This document shows, piece by piece, positions 44,801-52,908 of a stretch of 64,000 nucleotides of DNA. A program made the position numbers and the translations under genes. The stretch's first letter is position 1; the number at the start of each line of letters is the position of its first letter. The stretch is from Rhodospirillum sp. GTDB lineage: Bacteria; Pseudomonadota; Alphaproteobacteria; Rhodospirillales; Rhodospirillaceae. Below the pieces are notes generated by a model, which was given only the letters and a program-made list of their open reading frames with translations, had not been told where the DNA came from and did no database searches. The DNA lies in the NCBI GenBank assembly GCA_021741145.1, contig JAIOYK010000010.1:45593-109592 (forward strand), in the 5' to 3' direction.

Positions 44801-45690
44801 ACCAAGCCCTGACCGAACTGCTGGACGCCATCGACACCAGCCTTTGGGCCACGGCGCCCCGGGGTCAACCGGTGGACGAGGCCACCGCCGCCCTGGTCGG
44901 TTGCCCCCTGGCCATCGTCCGCGCCTCCGTCAGGCTGGATCTGTTCGGAGATCCGCCTTACGACCAGCTTTGGGCCGATACGCCCACCAACAACGATGGG
45001 GGCCTGACCCAAGTGCCCCTGACCACCTACCTGGGCGACCTGTCCCTGGGCAACAATGGGGTGCTCGGCTTCTTCCTGGATGACGACTACGCCCGGTTCC
45101 GACCGGCCCGGGGGGGCACTGGACAGAACGGCGTCCAACAGGTGGCCGCCCTGCGCCGGGGCCTGCGCGCGGGCCGCGGGCTGAGCGGGGTGATGGCCAG
45201 CCAGGCGGCTCTGGACGGACCCAGCTCGGGCTATATCGCCACGGACCCCTCGTTCACGCTGACCCCCAATGGGGATGCGCGTCTGGTAACCGTGATCATG
45301 GATCCCCGGGGCTGGATGACCGCCTACAATGGCATGTCGCCGATCACGGAATTGGGTTTGCCGCCTGGACCGGTGTCCACCGGCCTGTCGAACCTGGCGG
45401 CCACCTTCCGCATCGGACCCATCCTGTGGGATCCCCAGTCGCCCGAACTGCCCCTGCCAGCCCTGAGTGGCGGCGCGAAATGGAGTTGGGTCGCCCGAAG
45501 CGAGGTCGCGGTTTGGGAGAGCAACGCGGATCTGGCGGCGCGCCAGCCGCGCACGGTGGTCCCGCCGCGGGTGCTGACCCTGCGCGAGGGTTGGCTCTCC
45601 CTGTCGGATTTCCTCGACGCCGGCGGGGGAACGGATGGGTTGGCCAAGGCCGTCTCCAGGCGCGATCGAGCGCGCTCCCCTCGACGCTGA
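41869..45690 (+). CDS. Orphan protein, 1273 aa, of the large cluster
   Basis: This 1273-residue protein has no recognised family. The N-terminal 400 residues are mixed alpha/beta with several Trp-rich motifs (SWMVCYDNVRNIMAF). About 395-490 is strongly helical and could be a coiled coil (LEVLNSAQEAIDTASRTYDT, then QGLEATKAAQTTARNQALAS). The remainder alternates helical and beta regions (FYPLRAGHVTLKRIWVVDAF; ATFRIGPILWDP) and ends in a basic tail. No signal peptide or membrane helix is visible. A long - strand frame covers the same bases but is a mirror of this gene. The gene follows the 289-aa gene by 13 bases with GGGAGG upstream. Confidence 0.8.
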   Translation: MTDPYVWQGPCLLTPLTVEALLVGNPNRTSDWADLQISYQNVPLGGDPSPKPFQLLPAPDVPGTGAHLLAILPNGLRQAQTSGDQATYIPIPNRWLVTRTAVVTDGQPPSVRAWVLQGDYLGTEGTNPWPGPTLADPTTFIGKAFEIDTWVETGGPATPVLRAAAPGSISWMVCYDNVRNIMAFHDPLTDVASGSVSYGMVGWYQPPSFDPLLGVTDGDPHGFTDQDSWTAIMNSLSFTIPGGDTGLQDAQAAWADWLAAHPDIDDSALPEAQRALAAQIVGHGFVFGLPWTGANTSYPRAPILSDTKPLAVAVGANGMEAIAAWMANVLDNPNAEDLLLALGEDLVFTYGSDPAAFAQQTLAGRFSKTIGGAAWHVTLVHGQTPSGTDILQTVPLTDEQTAALEVLNSAQEAIDTASRTYDTVLWELFSLVWKETVDGISYDYPTLITERVETLQGLEATKAAQTTARNQALASLRDLLDAEVHEVSSAPTTRFQEGMAPTVLIAGAAGASSYQTQDEVTDLPCRFTGQTLTGLEVVDADAKLPDPTEVTAAQMLAAIPPSSIAPSSGGGIPKEYQDLLGEWMLLDTGNAQWMARLLYANANVTDYSNTDLENLSKTIQTLQTLHTNTSLTSALTADEAGEAAGFVGVMPPALCALPYSPAWVPLFIDWQTPWSPSAATADAMLADWILDESYVYSWTGGAVSAAVQDHAGRVLLNTAVAGQFCRSLEAFVASPEIDQMPPTQASLLRQAALAMPQYDIITQGLGGLNEAFITRAGAITGLTYSGGTPSVNETVNAYLAQSPSLAPLPSPPGFYPLRAGHVTLKRIWVVDAFGQILNPSPTQTVLPIRGQGVTTPPTGSSSNGAYIQLAPRVVAPTRLNLMALDANDDGVPTNSAESTSPICGWLLPNHLDNSLQVFTAKGTDLGEILPVVNDSGAGMRWDPAPGLTIPLGSPPNVENAHVLSFVNALLATQLQTGDQALTELLDAIDTSLWATAPRGQPVDEATAALVGCPLAIVRASVRLDLFGDPPYDQLWADTPTNNDGGLTQVPLTTYLGDLSLGNNGVLGFFLDDDYARFRPARGGTGQNGVQQVAALRRGLRAGRGLSGVMASQAALDGPSSGYIATDPSFTLTPNGDARLVTVIMDPRGWMTAYNGMSPITELGLPPGPVSTGLSNLAATFRIGPILWDPQSPELPLPALSGGAKWSWVARSEVAVWESNADLAARQPRTVVPPRVLTLREGWLSLSDFLDAGGGTDGLAKAVSRRDRARSPRR

Positions 45691-45749
45691 TCCTTCGGGA
45701 GTGGCGATCATTTGCATATTGGCCGCCCATGGGCGGGAAAGGATCGGAC

Positions 45750-47129
45750 ATGGCCACCCTATACACCTACGACCTGACGCCGAAGGCCCTGGTCTGCGGA
45801 GCCACGGCGAACATGACCCTGACCGTGCTCAATGGTGGCGCGGCCCAGACGGGCGGCACGCGGACCATCTATATTTCCATTCCCACGGGGTCCGATTCCG
45901 CCAGTCTGACCAATAGCCCCAGCGCCATGTCCCTGACCGCGACACAGGACACAACCCGCGCGAACTGGGCTGGCGTCATCCTGAACGGGGTGTCGGGCTA
46001 TAATCTCAAACTGCAGGGTCCGCCCTTGGCGGCGAACCAGATTTTGACCTTCGCTCTGAACACCGTCGTGATCAATAGCGAACCGGGTCCGGTGATTCTG
46101 CCGGTCACCGAACAGTTCACCAGTCCCCAGGGTTCCGGCGCCATCCAACTGGCCAAGGATTTCGCCACCCTCCAGATCACCAGCTTCAATCCGGAGCCCG
46201 CCTATACCAGCGTACCGGGCGACACCTCGCTCAATTGGGATGTCGAAGGAGGCTCCCAGGTGGAACTGCTGCCCTTGAACGTGACCTTGCCCACCGAGGG
46301 GACGGGGTCCTCCTCGGGGACCTACCCCGTGCGGATCGTCGCGGGACCGTCCACCAATTACACCCTGCGCCTGTGGAACGACAATCACCAATATGTCAGC
46401 GCCAATACCATCGCTTACGCCGGACCCGTGACCGCCAGCCTGTCGAACTCCTGCGCCGGGCCAGTGGACCTGGATGCCCCGGTGACCTTCACCTGGACAT
46501 CCAATTACGCCCAGGAACCCCTCTATTTCTACCCCACCGCCTCGGGCACCAAGCGGGTTAATGGCCAGGGGGCGATGACCATCACGCCGGGCGCCCTTCT
46601 GAGCACCAATGCGTCGAGCCTGACCTTCACCCTGCAGGCCAACGGTTGGACCGGGACGGCGACGGGGACGGTGACGATCCCTTCGGTGGTGATCTTCAAT
46701 CCCTTGGAAATCCTTTACCTGCGCTATGCGGACGCGACCAAGACCTCCGTCATTTGGGGGGCCCGGAATTATATCGCCAACCAGACGTCCCTTGTGACCA
46801 GCGGCGGGGTGAGCACCCTCACCACCAATGGTCCCACGGGTCCGTTGACCCAGCGTCTCGGGGATGTGCCCGACCTGCAGGTCCAGCTCTTCCTGGCCGA
46901 TCCCAGCAGCCCGGAAATCGGTGACACGGTGACCCTGACCTATGAAACCGCCAATGCCACGGGGGTGACCATCAACGGAGAGGCCGTGGAGTGGGAGGCC
47001 TCTACTCAACAGGGAAGTACCACTATCCCATACAATGGCCCATCGACCCTCGTCATGGTCGCATCTGGGTCCGATGGTGACAGGCTGAGCAGTCAGTTGA
47101 CCTTACCCTATACCACCTATACCTCGTGA
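45750..47129 (+). CDS. Multi-Ig-like-domain orphan protein
   Basis: This 459-residue, all-beta protein contains at least three tandem immunoglobulin-like units with the recurring pattern of G-D-x-(x)-L-x-W/Y-x2 followed by a value-binding loop: SVPGDTSLNWDVEGGSQVEL, then DAPVTFTWTSNYAQEPLYFY, then EIGDTVTLTYETANATGVTI. Such units often mediate adhesion or act as spacers. The start at 45750 follows AAAGGATCGGAC; an in-frame ATG at 45729 would add seven residues. There is no signal peptide, which is unusual for Ig-like adhesins. It is the last of the unknown structural genes before the ACP gene. Confidence 0.78.
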   Translation: MATLYTYDLTPKALVCGATANMTLTVLNGGAAQTGGTRTIYISIPTGSDSASLTNSPSAMSLTATQDTTRANWAGVILNGVSGYNLKLQGPPLAANQILTFALNTVVINSEPGPVILPVTEQFTSPQGSGAIQLAKDFATLQITSFNPEPAYTSVPGDTSLNWDVEGGSQVELLPLNVTLPTEGTGSSSGTYPVRIVAGPSTNYTLRLWNDNHQYVSANTIAYAGPVTASLSNSCAGPVDLDAPVTFTWTSNYAQEPLYFYPTASGTKRVNGQGAMTITPGALLSTNASSLTFTLQANGWTGTATGTVTIPSVVIFNPLEILYLRYADATKTSVIWGARNYIANQTSLVTSGGVSTLTTNGPTGPLTQRLGDVPDLQVQLFLADPSSPEIGDTVTLTYETANATGVTINGEAVEWEASTQQGSTTIPYNGPSTLVMVASGSDGDRLSSQLTLPYTTYTS

Positions 47130-47145
47130 TCCCCGGAGAACGACC

Positions 47146-47454
47146 ATGCCCGAAGCTTCCCCGCGCGAAGACGCCCTGCCCCTGTCCCTGGATGGGGTGC
47201 GGGAGAGTCTGCGCCAGTCGATCCTGTTGGTCTGCCCCAATCTAACCGAGGACCAACTGGCCGACTCCCAGCGGTTGACCGATCTGGGGGTGTCCTCCAT
47301 CGAGGTGATGTGCATCGTCTTCGAGATCGAGGAAATTCATAAGATCAAGATCATCGATCGGGGCCTTGACGACTTCGAGACCCTGGGCGAGATGGCGCTC
47401 GTGGTCCAGAGGTTGCGGGCCGAGCGGGACCGGGCCGGACAGGTGGGAGCATGA
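47146..47454 (+). CDS. Acyl carrier protein
   Basis: This 102-residue acyl carrier protein has the phosphopantetheine attachment site in TDLGVSSIEVMCIVFEIEE; by alignment with the usual DSL motif the modified serine is Ser51, with Ser50 replacing the normal Asp. The fold's helix I and helix III residues are present, and the C-terminal tail is Arg-rich. It is separate from the genome's housekeeping ACP locus as far as this window shows, and its stop overlaps the ketosynthase start, so the two enzymes work as a pair. Confidence 0.88.
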   Translation: MPEASPREDALPLSLDGVRESLRQSILLVCPNLTEDQLADSQRLTDLGVSSIEVMCIVFEIEEIHKIKIIDRGLDDFETLGEMALVVQRLRAERDRAGQVGA

Positions 47455-48695
47455 CGGCCACCCGTCGGCCCGATGGTGGACATCGGGTGGTCGTCACCGG
47501 TATGGGCGCGGTCCATGCTTTTGGTTTTGGCGTGGACCGGTTGTGGCGGGGGGTGGCCGCGGGCGAGAGCCCCATTCGTCCCCTGGAGATCGAGCGGGAG
47601 GGGTTGACCATCACCATTCCCGCGGCGCCCATCGAGGGATACCGCGAGCTGGACCATTTCACCAACCAGCAACGCCTGATGCTGGACCGCTTTTCCCAAT
47701 ACACCATACTGGCGGGCCAGGACGCCGTGGCCCACGCCGGTCTCGCCGATGACCGGGAGGGGTGGCGCGAGGCGGCGATCATCTTGGGCAATGGCGGCGG
47801 TGGGGAACTGACGCGAGAGGACGCCGGGGTGTTCCTGTTCGGGCGGCGGGCGGGAAAGGTCCACCCCCTGACCGTTCCGCGCACCAATCACCAGGCCGCG
47901 GCGTCGCACTTGGCCGCGGCCCACGGCATCACCGGCCCGGCCTATGTGATCTCCACGGGCTGCGCCTCGGGGTCCCACGCCATCGGTCAGGCGGTGTGGA
48001 TGATCCGGCATGGGCAGGTGAACCGGGTGCTGACCGGGGGCTGCGAGGCCAATATCATCTTTTCCGTCGCCCATGCCTTTTCCGCGGTGCGCACCGTCGC
48101 CAAGGACACCTGTCGGCCTTTCTCCCAGGGGCGGACGGGCTTCGCCTTCGGCGAGGGCGCGGGCGTGTTCGTTCTGGAAAGTCTGGACGCGGCCCAGGCT
48201 CGCGGCGCGGCCATATATGGCGAGATCCTGGGGGTGGGCATGAGCATCGACCCCACCGACCAGGTACAGCCCAGCCACGAGGGTCCCACGGTCTGCCTGG
48301 AGCGGACGCTGCGCGACGCCGGGCGGGAGCGGGCGGATGTGGACTACATCAACGCCCATGGCACGGGCACGATCCTGAACGACAAGATCGAGTCCCAGGT
48401 GGTTGACCGCTTTTTCGGAGACCGCAAAGGCGGCTGCCCGCCCATGTCATCGAGCAAGAGTCAGATCGGCCATGTGTTCGGTGCCGCGGGTGCCCTGGAG
48501 GCCCTGATTTGCTTGAAGGCCTTGGAGCACCAGACGATGCCGCCGACCATGAATTGGTTGGGGCGGGACCCGGACTGCGTGGATTTGGACGTGGTGCCCA
48601 ACGCCGCCCGCGCCGGCTCCCTGGAAACGGTTCTGTCCCAATCCTTCGGCTTCGGGGGTGTCAACGCCGCCCTGCTGCTCTCCGCCGGAGTGTGA
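47451..48695 (+). CDS. Beta-ketoacyl-ACP synthase (FabF/KAS II-like)
   Basis: This 414-residue condensing enzyme has its full catalytic set: nucleophile Cys171 (STGCASGSHAIG), His303 (NAHGTGTILND) and His341 (KSQIGHVFGAAGALEAL), with Lys336. It should elongate an acyl-ACP carried by the ACP encoded just upstream, with which it overlaps by 4 bases. A ketosynthase and ACP without reductase, dehydratase or acyltransferase genes is too small for ordinary fatty acid synthesis. It could make or load a special acyl group, or be helped by housekeeping enzymes. Its place at the end of the orphan cluster is discussed in the findings. Confidence 0.9.
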   Translation: MTATRRPDGGHRVVVTGMGAVHAFGFGVDRLWRGVAAGESPIRPLEIEREGLTITIPAAPIEGYRELDHFTNQQRLMLDRFSQYTILAGQDAVAHAGLADDREGWREAAIILGNGGGGELTREDAGVFLFGRRAGKVHPLTVPRTNHQAAASHLAAAHGITGPAYVISTGCASGSHAIGQAVWMIRHGQVNRVLTGGCEANIIFSVAHAFSAVRTVAKDTCRPFSQGRTGFAFGEGAGVFVLESLDAAQARGAAIYGEILGVGMSIDPTDQVQPSHEGPTVCLERTLRDAGRERADVDYINAHGTGTILNDKIESQVVDRFFGDRKGGCPPMSSSKSQIGHVFGAAGALEALICLKALEHQTMPPTMNWLGRDPDCVDLDVVPNAARAGSLETVLSQSFGFGGVNAALLLSAGV

Positions 48696-48787
48696 TCCCC
48701 TTGGGGAAGGGGAGGTGCTCTCGATTCAATCAGATGCGCATCGGGTCCGATCAATGAAAACAACGATGGCGAGCAAGGATAGGCGAT

Positions 48788-49486
48788 ATGGATAGCGCGC
48801 TTTCCATCCGTCCCACCGAATTCATCGATAGCGATAGCCCGGAGGTGCGTGCCTTCGTCGCCCGGGTGGCTCCCGACGGCCAGGGGCTGACGCTTCGGGA
48901 CAAGGTGGTGCGCCTGCACGACGCGGTGCGCGACGAGGTTCTCTACGAAATTTACGGCGTGGACTTTTCCCGCCAAGGGCTGCGGGCCAGCCAGGTCCTC
49001 GCTTCGGGCCGGGGGCTCTGCATCCACAAGTCCATCGCCTACGCCGCCGTCGTCCGCTCCCTGGGCGTGCCCTGCCGTCTGGTCCTGACCGATGTGCGCA
49101 ACCACCTGAAGTCCGACGCCCTGCGCCGCCTGGTCGGGGGAGATGTCTTTCATTACCACTGCCTTGTGGCCCTCCAACTGGAGGGCGAATGGATCAAGGC
49201 CACGCCGGTGTTCAACAAGACGCTTTGCCAGTTGTGTGGCATGTCGCCCCTGGAGTTCGATGGCGTCACCGATAGCCTAAGCCAGCCCTGTGACGCGGAG
49301 GGGCGTGAATTCATGGAATTCATCCACGTCCATGGGGAATTCGACGAGTTTCCATACGAGATGGTGCTTGAGGGGATGCGAGCGGCCCATCCCAATCTGT
49401 TCAGGCCCCGGGCCGGTCGGGGGGCGTGGAGGTCGGATGTCTCACCAACGCAAGCGGGATGCCGTGCTTCGCCCGCCGGGGGGTGA
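48788..49486 (+). CDS. Transglutaminase-like protein
   Basis: This 232-residue transglutaminase/protease-superfamily protein has the core motif GRGLCIHKSIAYAAVVRSLGV with the nucleophile Cys78. The histidine region is FHYHCLVALQLEGEW (His122 or His124), followed by WIKATPVFN; the usual Asp of a DPT motif is not present at this point, as in a common bacterial subgroup. The family includes peptide-bond-forming and cleaving enzymes, and one member (AdmF of andrimid biosynthesis) makes amide bonds with carrier-bound acyl groups. It lies 92 bases after the ketosynthase. An AAGGA site precedes the ATG. The C-terminal 20 residues overlap a small downstream frame. Confidence 0.85.
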   Translation: MDSALSIRPTEFIDSDSPEVRAFVARVAPDGQGLTLRDKVVRLHDAVRDEVLYEIYGVDFSRQGLRASQVLASGRGLCIHKSIAYAAVVRSLGVPCRLVLTDVRNHLKSDALRRLVGGDVFHYHCLVALQLEGEWIKATPVFNKTLCQLCGMSPLEFDGVTDSLSQPCDAEGREFMEFIHVHGEFDEFPYEMVLEGMRAAHPNLFRPRAGRGAWRSDVSPTQAGCRASPAGG

Positions 49487-49658
49487 GGATCTGGAGATCG
49501 ACCGCCCGCGCGCCAAGATTGGCGAGGGGCTGCTCGCCAAGGACCTTCTGGAGAGCGAAATCGATTACCACGGGGAATGGATCATTCAGCGACACGGATA
49601 CGGAACCCCCGCGCGGGTCCGGCATGAACAAATCAAACCGCCCGCATTGGCGGCATAG
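49437..49658 (+). CDS. Possible small protein at the end of the large cluster
   Basis: This 73-residue frame starts at ATG 49437 with GGAGG just upstream and overlaps the transglutaminase-like gene by 50 bases. It has strongly GC-biased third codon positions like its neighbours. The product is charged (MSHQRKRDAVLRPPGGEDLE, later ESEIDYHGEWIIQRHG), with no signal peptide and no known family. It ends 17 bases before the end of a convergent gene. The good start context and codon use favour a real gene, but it is short. Confidence 0.5.
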   Translation: MSHQRKRDAVLRPPGGEDLEIDRPRAKIGEGLLAKDLLESEIDYHGEWIIQRHGYGTPARVRHEQIKPPALAA

Positions 49659-49674
49659 GCCGCAACACGGTGTC

Positions 49675-51327
49675 TCAAAAGCCGTGGACCGCTACAAGGA
49701 GGCGGATCAATCGGTCCCGCATCTCGGCCATTGGGGGGACGGTCGCTTCCTTCGCGGGAATCATACCCGGGGTAAAGCCGTCCGCCTGAAATCTCTGGAT
49801 CAGGGCCTTGTCGTTGCTGATGAGATGGACGGGAACGGCGCGGGAGACGTCCGGCCCGGTGACCAATGGCGCGGGCTGGTGGTCTCCCAGGATGATGAAC
49901 AGGGCGTCGCCACCGAAATGGGCGATATAGTCGGCCAGGGTTTGAAGCGAATAATCGACCGTTGCGATGTAGTGCCGCCGCACGCGATCCTGATCGGCCC
50001 AGACAACGCGGGGAGGATCGCCGCTGACCGCCTGACCATCGAAGGCCGTACCGTCGCCCACGTCCGCCCAGTCGATGAGCTTGGGCACCGGTGTCCAGGG
50101 CGCATGGCTGGAAACCAAGGCGATTTCCGCCATGACCGGAACGCCCCGCCCATCGGGCGCATGGCGGACCAACCGGTCCATGGCCAGGAGCGTGTACTGG
50201 TCGGGCATGGTCACCCAATTGAAGGGCTTGCCCCGGTAGCCCAGGTCCCTGGCCGTGAATACCGTGTCATAGCCGAAATACGCGGCTTCCGGCCAATCCA
50301 TGGTGATCGCGGGCATGACGGCCGCGGTCCGCCACCCGGCCCGTTGGAACAGGCGGTTGAGGCTCGGGCGGTCGCTGACCATCAACCGGTCGTAGCGGGC
50401 TTGGCTGTCGACCCAGAGGCCCGAAAGGAGCGTCCCATGGGCCAACCAACTCAGACCGCCCATGGTTGGTGACCGGCTCCAACCACTCGCGGAGGCATAG
50501 CCCGCCGCGTCGAGCTGTTCCTCCATTTGGTGGAGGCGGGGTCCGATCAGGGGGGCGTAGCGGGGATCCTCCACGGCGCTCCGGCCATAGGACTCCACGA
50601 AGATCAGGACCACATCGCGACCGCGAACCGCCTGAAAAAGCTGGTCCTTCGGGGGAATCGCTTCCGAGGCGGCGAGGTCCGTCTCGAAGCGGCGCATGTC
50701 CGTGACGGACTGGGCGACGAGCGTGAGCCGGTCCCCGAGGGTCGAGACGGCCCGCGCGTCGGCGATCCCTCCGAGGCCGATTTGGGGGCCAACGAGCCAG
50801 AGAACGCCACCGACGAGAAGAAGGCCGCCAAGGGCACCGAGGGCCTTCCGGGTGGATCGGTCTTCCGCCGCGGCCAAGTGCCGCTGTGACCAGAAACACA
50901 GCCAGAGGACCAGCAGGAACGCGCCAACAGCGGCGAAAGCCGCCAGCCCCGCGACCAGGGGGCCGATGGAGCCGGACAGCAGGTTCCAACCGTCCATGAG
51001 CATCTTGGCGTCGAGGTAAGGGTTGAAGCGCCGTTGGAAGGCCGATTGAACACCGATATCGGCGATTTTGAGAAACAGCAGCGTCCCCAGGGCCAGGGTC
51101 ACCACGGCGGCCAAGATCGTGCCCGCCCGACGGGGAAACAGGAGTAAGGCCAGACCAATCGCGGGAATTTCCAGGGGTAGCCGAAGGAACGCGGACAGGG
51201 AAAAGCCGTAGGGATGGTCGGGCAGGGTCAGGGCCGTGAAGGCGATCACCAGGAAAACCGCCAGCGCGATCATCATCTTGCCCGTCGACCGGCGATCACG
51301 CTTGTCCAATGGACCTGTTCGCGTCAT
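49675..51327 (-). CDS. Membrane sulfatase-fold (LTA synthase-like) hydrolase/transferase
   Basis: This 550-residue protein has four or five N-terminal membrane helices (about residues 15-210) and a C-terminal sulfatase/alkaline-phosphatase-fold domain. The domain starts with DVVLIFVESYGRSAVEDPRY; SRSPTMGGLSWLAHGT holds the probable Thr/Ser nucleophile, and LGDHQPAPLV supplies metal ligands. The layout matches phosphoglycerol/phosphoethanolamine transferases and LTA-synthase-like enzymes that work on the outer face of the inner membrane. It is the last gene on the - strand after a CDP-alcohol phosphatidyltransferase and an FkbM methyltransferase, which suggests a role in modifying a polar lipid or glycan. 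Confidence 0.82.
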   Translation of the reverse strand: MTRTGPLDKRDRRSTGKMMIALAVFLVIAFTALTLPDHPYGFSLSAFLRLPLEIPAIGLALLLFPRRAGTILAAVVTLALGTLLFLKIADIGVQSAFQRRFNPYLDAKMLMDGWNLLSGSIGPLVAGLAAFAAVGAFLLVLWLCFWSQRHLAAAEDRSTRKALGALGGLLLVGGVLWLVGPQIGLGGIADARAVSTLGDRLTLVAQSVTDMRRFETDLAASEAIPPKDQLFQAVRGRDVVLIFVESYGRSAVEDPRYAPLIGPRLHQMEEQLDAAGYASASGWSRSPTMGGLSWLAHGTLLSGLWVDSQARYDRLMVSDRPSLNRLFQRAGWRTAAVMPAITMDWPEAAYFGYDTVFTARDLGYRGKPFNWVTMPDQYTLLAMDRLVRHAPDGRGVPVMAEIALVSSHAPWTPVPKLIDWADVGDGTAFDGQAVSGDPPRVVWADQDRVRRHYIATVDYSLQTLADYIAHFGGDALFIILGDHQPAPLVTGPDVSRAVPVHLISNDKALIQRFQADGFTPGMIPAKEATVPPMAEMRDRLIRLLVAVHGF

Positions 51328-51397
51328 GAGAATTGTCCTTTGGGAAGGGAGTCCGGTTTCGTGGTGACTGTCCGCGATGTCCGCGGTGGGATCGTCC

Positions 51398-52150
51398 TCA
51401 TCGCGTCAGCCGGGCGTAAATGTCGCCCGACGACGCGTTCGGGGGCAGGGCCTCCAAGTCCTTCAGCAGGGCGTCCCGGGTTGTCCACTCGGGCGAAACG
51501 AAGCGGTGCCGTTCGCCCACGACCCGGTTGAAGCGGTAGTCGCCAAGGGCCATCAGGATGTCGATGGCCGCCAGGGTGTCGGCCCGCATGGCGGGAATGT
51601 ACTCGAAGGCGACGAGAGTCAGCGGCTGGCTCAAGCCCCGCAGAACCTGGCTTTCGGCCCCTTCCACGTCGATTTTGCAGAAAGCCGGTTTGCCATGGCG
51701 CGCGATCAACGCGTCGAGAGTCGTCATGGGGACCAGGATGGTTCGGTCCCAGACCACGTCGCGGAATCCCTCGGCATGGCGGGCGCTTTCGATGAAGGCG
51801 CCGGACGTGCTCGTGACCGTGGGATGGCGGCTGGAGACGTGGAGTATGACCTCTCCGCTCTCGGCGCCGACGGCGACCCGTTCCAGGCCTTTCAGGCGTC
51901 GGCTGAAATGCCGGCCCAGCAGATCGGCGAAGGCCGGTTGCGGCTCCACCGCCACCACCTCCAGGCCCAGGGACAGATAGGTTTTCGCGCGGCTTCCCAC
52001 ATGGGCGCCGATATCGAAGACCAAATCGCCGGGCGTCAGAAGAGGCCGGTGGAAGCGTTTCAAGGACAGCCGCCGCCAGGGCTGGCCGTAGTAGACGATA
52101 AGGGAGCGGGCGAGGCCGAGGGCCGTATCGAGGCGGGCGGAATGGTTCAT
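51398..52150 (-). CDS. FkbM-family methyltransferase
   Basis: This 250-residue SAM-dependent methyltransferase of the FkbM type has motif I VFDIGAHVGSRAKTYLSLG (residues 44-62), followed by VVAVEPQP and later KIDVEGAESQVLRG, the diagnostic FkbM signature. The start at 52150 overlaps the stop of the CDP-alcohol phosphatidyltransferase gene (ATGA). FkbM proteins usually O-methylate sugars or polyketides; the substrate here is probably a product of this locus. Confidence 0.88.
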   Translation of the reverse strand: MNHSARLDTALGLARSLIVYYGQPWRRLSLKRFHRPLLTPGDLVFDIGAHVGSRAKTYLSLGLEVVAVEPQPAFADLLGRHFSRRLKGLERVAVGAESGEVILHVSSRHPTVTSTSGAFIESARHAEGFRDVVWDRTILVPMTTLDALIARHGKPAFCKIDVEGAESQVLRGLSQPLTLVAFEYIPAMRADTLAAIDILMALGDYRFNRVVGERHRFVSPEWTTRDALLKDLEALPPNASSGDIYARLTR

Positions 52151-52908
52151 TGGATGGGGGCTTTCCGGCGCGCGAGAGTGACGGTATCGATGGCGAAGGA
52201 CGCGGTGAGCAGGGCTAAGGCGCAAGCGGCGATGATGGCCGAGACGGACGGGGAAACCTGGGGAAGCAGACCGACGCAGAGCGCCCCTCCTTGCACGACG
52301 CAGACCGCCTTGCGCCGGAAGGACGGGGGCAAGGGAGCACGCAACGCGGGCCAAGGGTGCTGGGCCAGAACGAAACCATAGCGCATCAAGCCGATCAGCA
52401 GGACCCACCAGCCCGCCTTTCCAAGCGTGAGGGCCGCGGCCGAAAGCACCAGGATCAGCAACGCGTCGATTTCCATGTCGAACCGGGCGCCGAGGTCTGA
52501 TTCCACGTGGAAGTGGCGCGCGAGAGAACCATCGAGGCCGTCAAGGGCAAGGGCCACGACCGCGAGGGTCAGCACCGTGGGCAGAGCGGGGGCAAGGGCC
52601 TGTCCCCCCGGTGCGCAGAGGACAGTCGCGCCGAGGAAACTGACCAGGGCGGCCCGGACGGCGGTGACCATATTGGCCAAGCCAAAACGGTCGTGCCGGT
52701 GCTTGGGTAGGGCATGGAGGACCAGGGCGAAGATCGTTAGAAGCGATAGGGCCGACGCGACCAATGTTGGAAGCCCGAGCGAAAGCCGGGCGCCAAGCAG
52801 CCAATACCCGGGCAGCGCGACGGCGAGGATGGCGCAAAGGGAGGCGAGCGCTTCGACGCGTAGACGGTGGGCGCCCGCCTTGACAGCGGAGGGGGGAAAC
52901 GGTGTCAT
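52147..52908 (-). CDS. CDP-alcohol phosphatidyltransferase-family protein
   Basis: This 253-residue integral membrane enzyme of the CDP-OH-P transferase family carries the complete active-site signature D-x2-D-G-x2-A-R-x8-G-x3-D-x3-D, here Asp123, Asp126-Gly127, Ala130-Arg131, Gly140, Asp144 and Asp148. It should transfer a phosphatidyl or phospho-alcohol group from a CDP-activated donor. About six hydrophobic helices are visible. The start at 52908 has GGAGACCTCC... upstream and is the first gene of the - strand operon. It is divergent from the dehydrogenase gene at 53128 across a 219-base promoter region. Confidence 0.87.
   Translation of the reverse strand: MTPFPPSAVKAGAHRLRVEALASLCAILAVALPGYWLLGARLSLGLPTLVASALSLLTIFALVLHALPKHRHDRFGLANMVTAVRAALVSFLGATVLCAPGGQALAPALPTVLTLAVVALALDGLDGSLARHFHVESDLGARFDMEIDALLILVLSAAALTLGKAGWWVLLIGLMRYGFVLAQHPWPALRAPLPPSFRRKAVCVVQGGALCVGLLPQVSPSVSAIIAACALALLTASFAIDTVTLARRKAPIQ

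Noticed and set aside
41785..45717. A 1310-residue open frame on the - strand
   Set aside because: It mirrors the + strand 1273-aa gene; in GC-rich DNA the antisense frame stays open by codon bias. It has Gly/Arg/Gln-rich low-complexity composition, no ribosome-binding site and no protein-like motifs.
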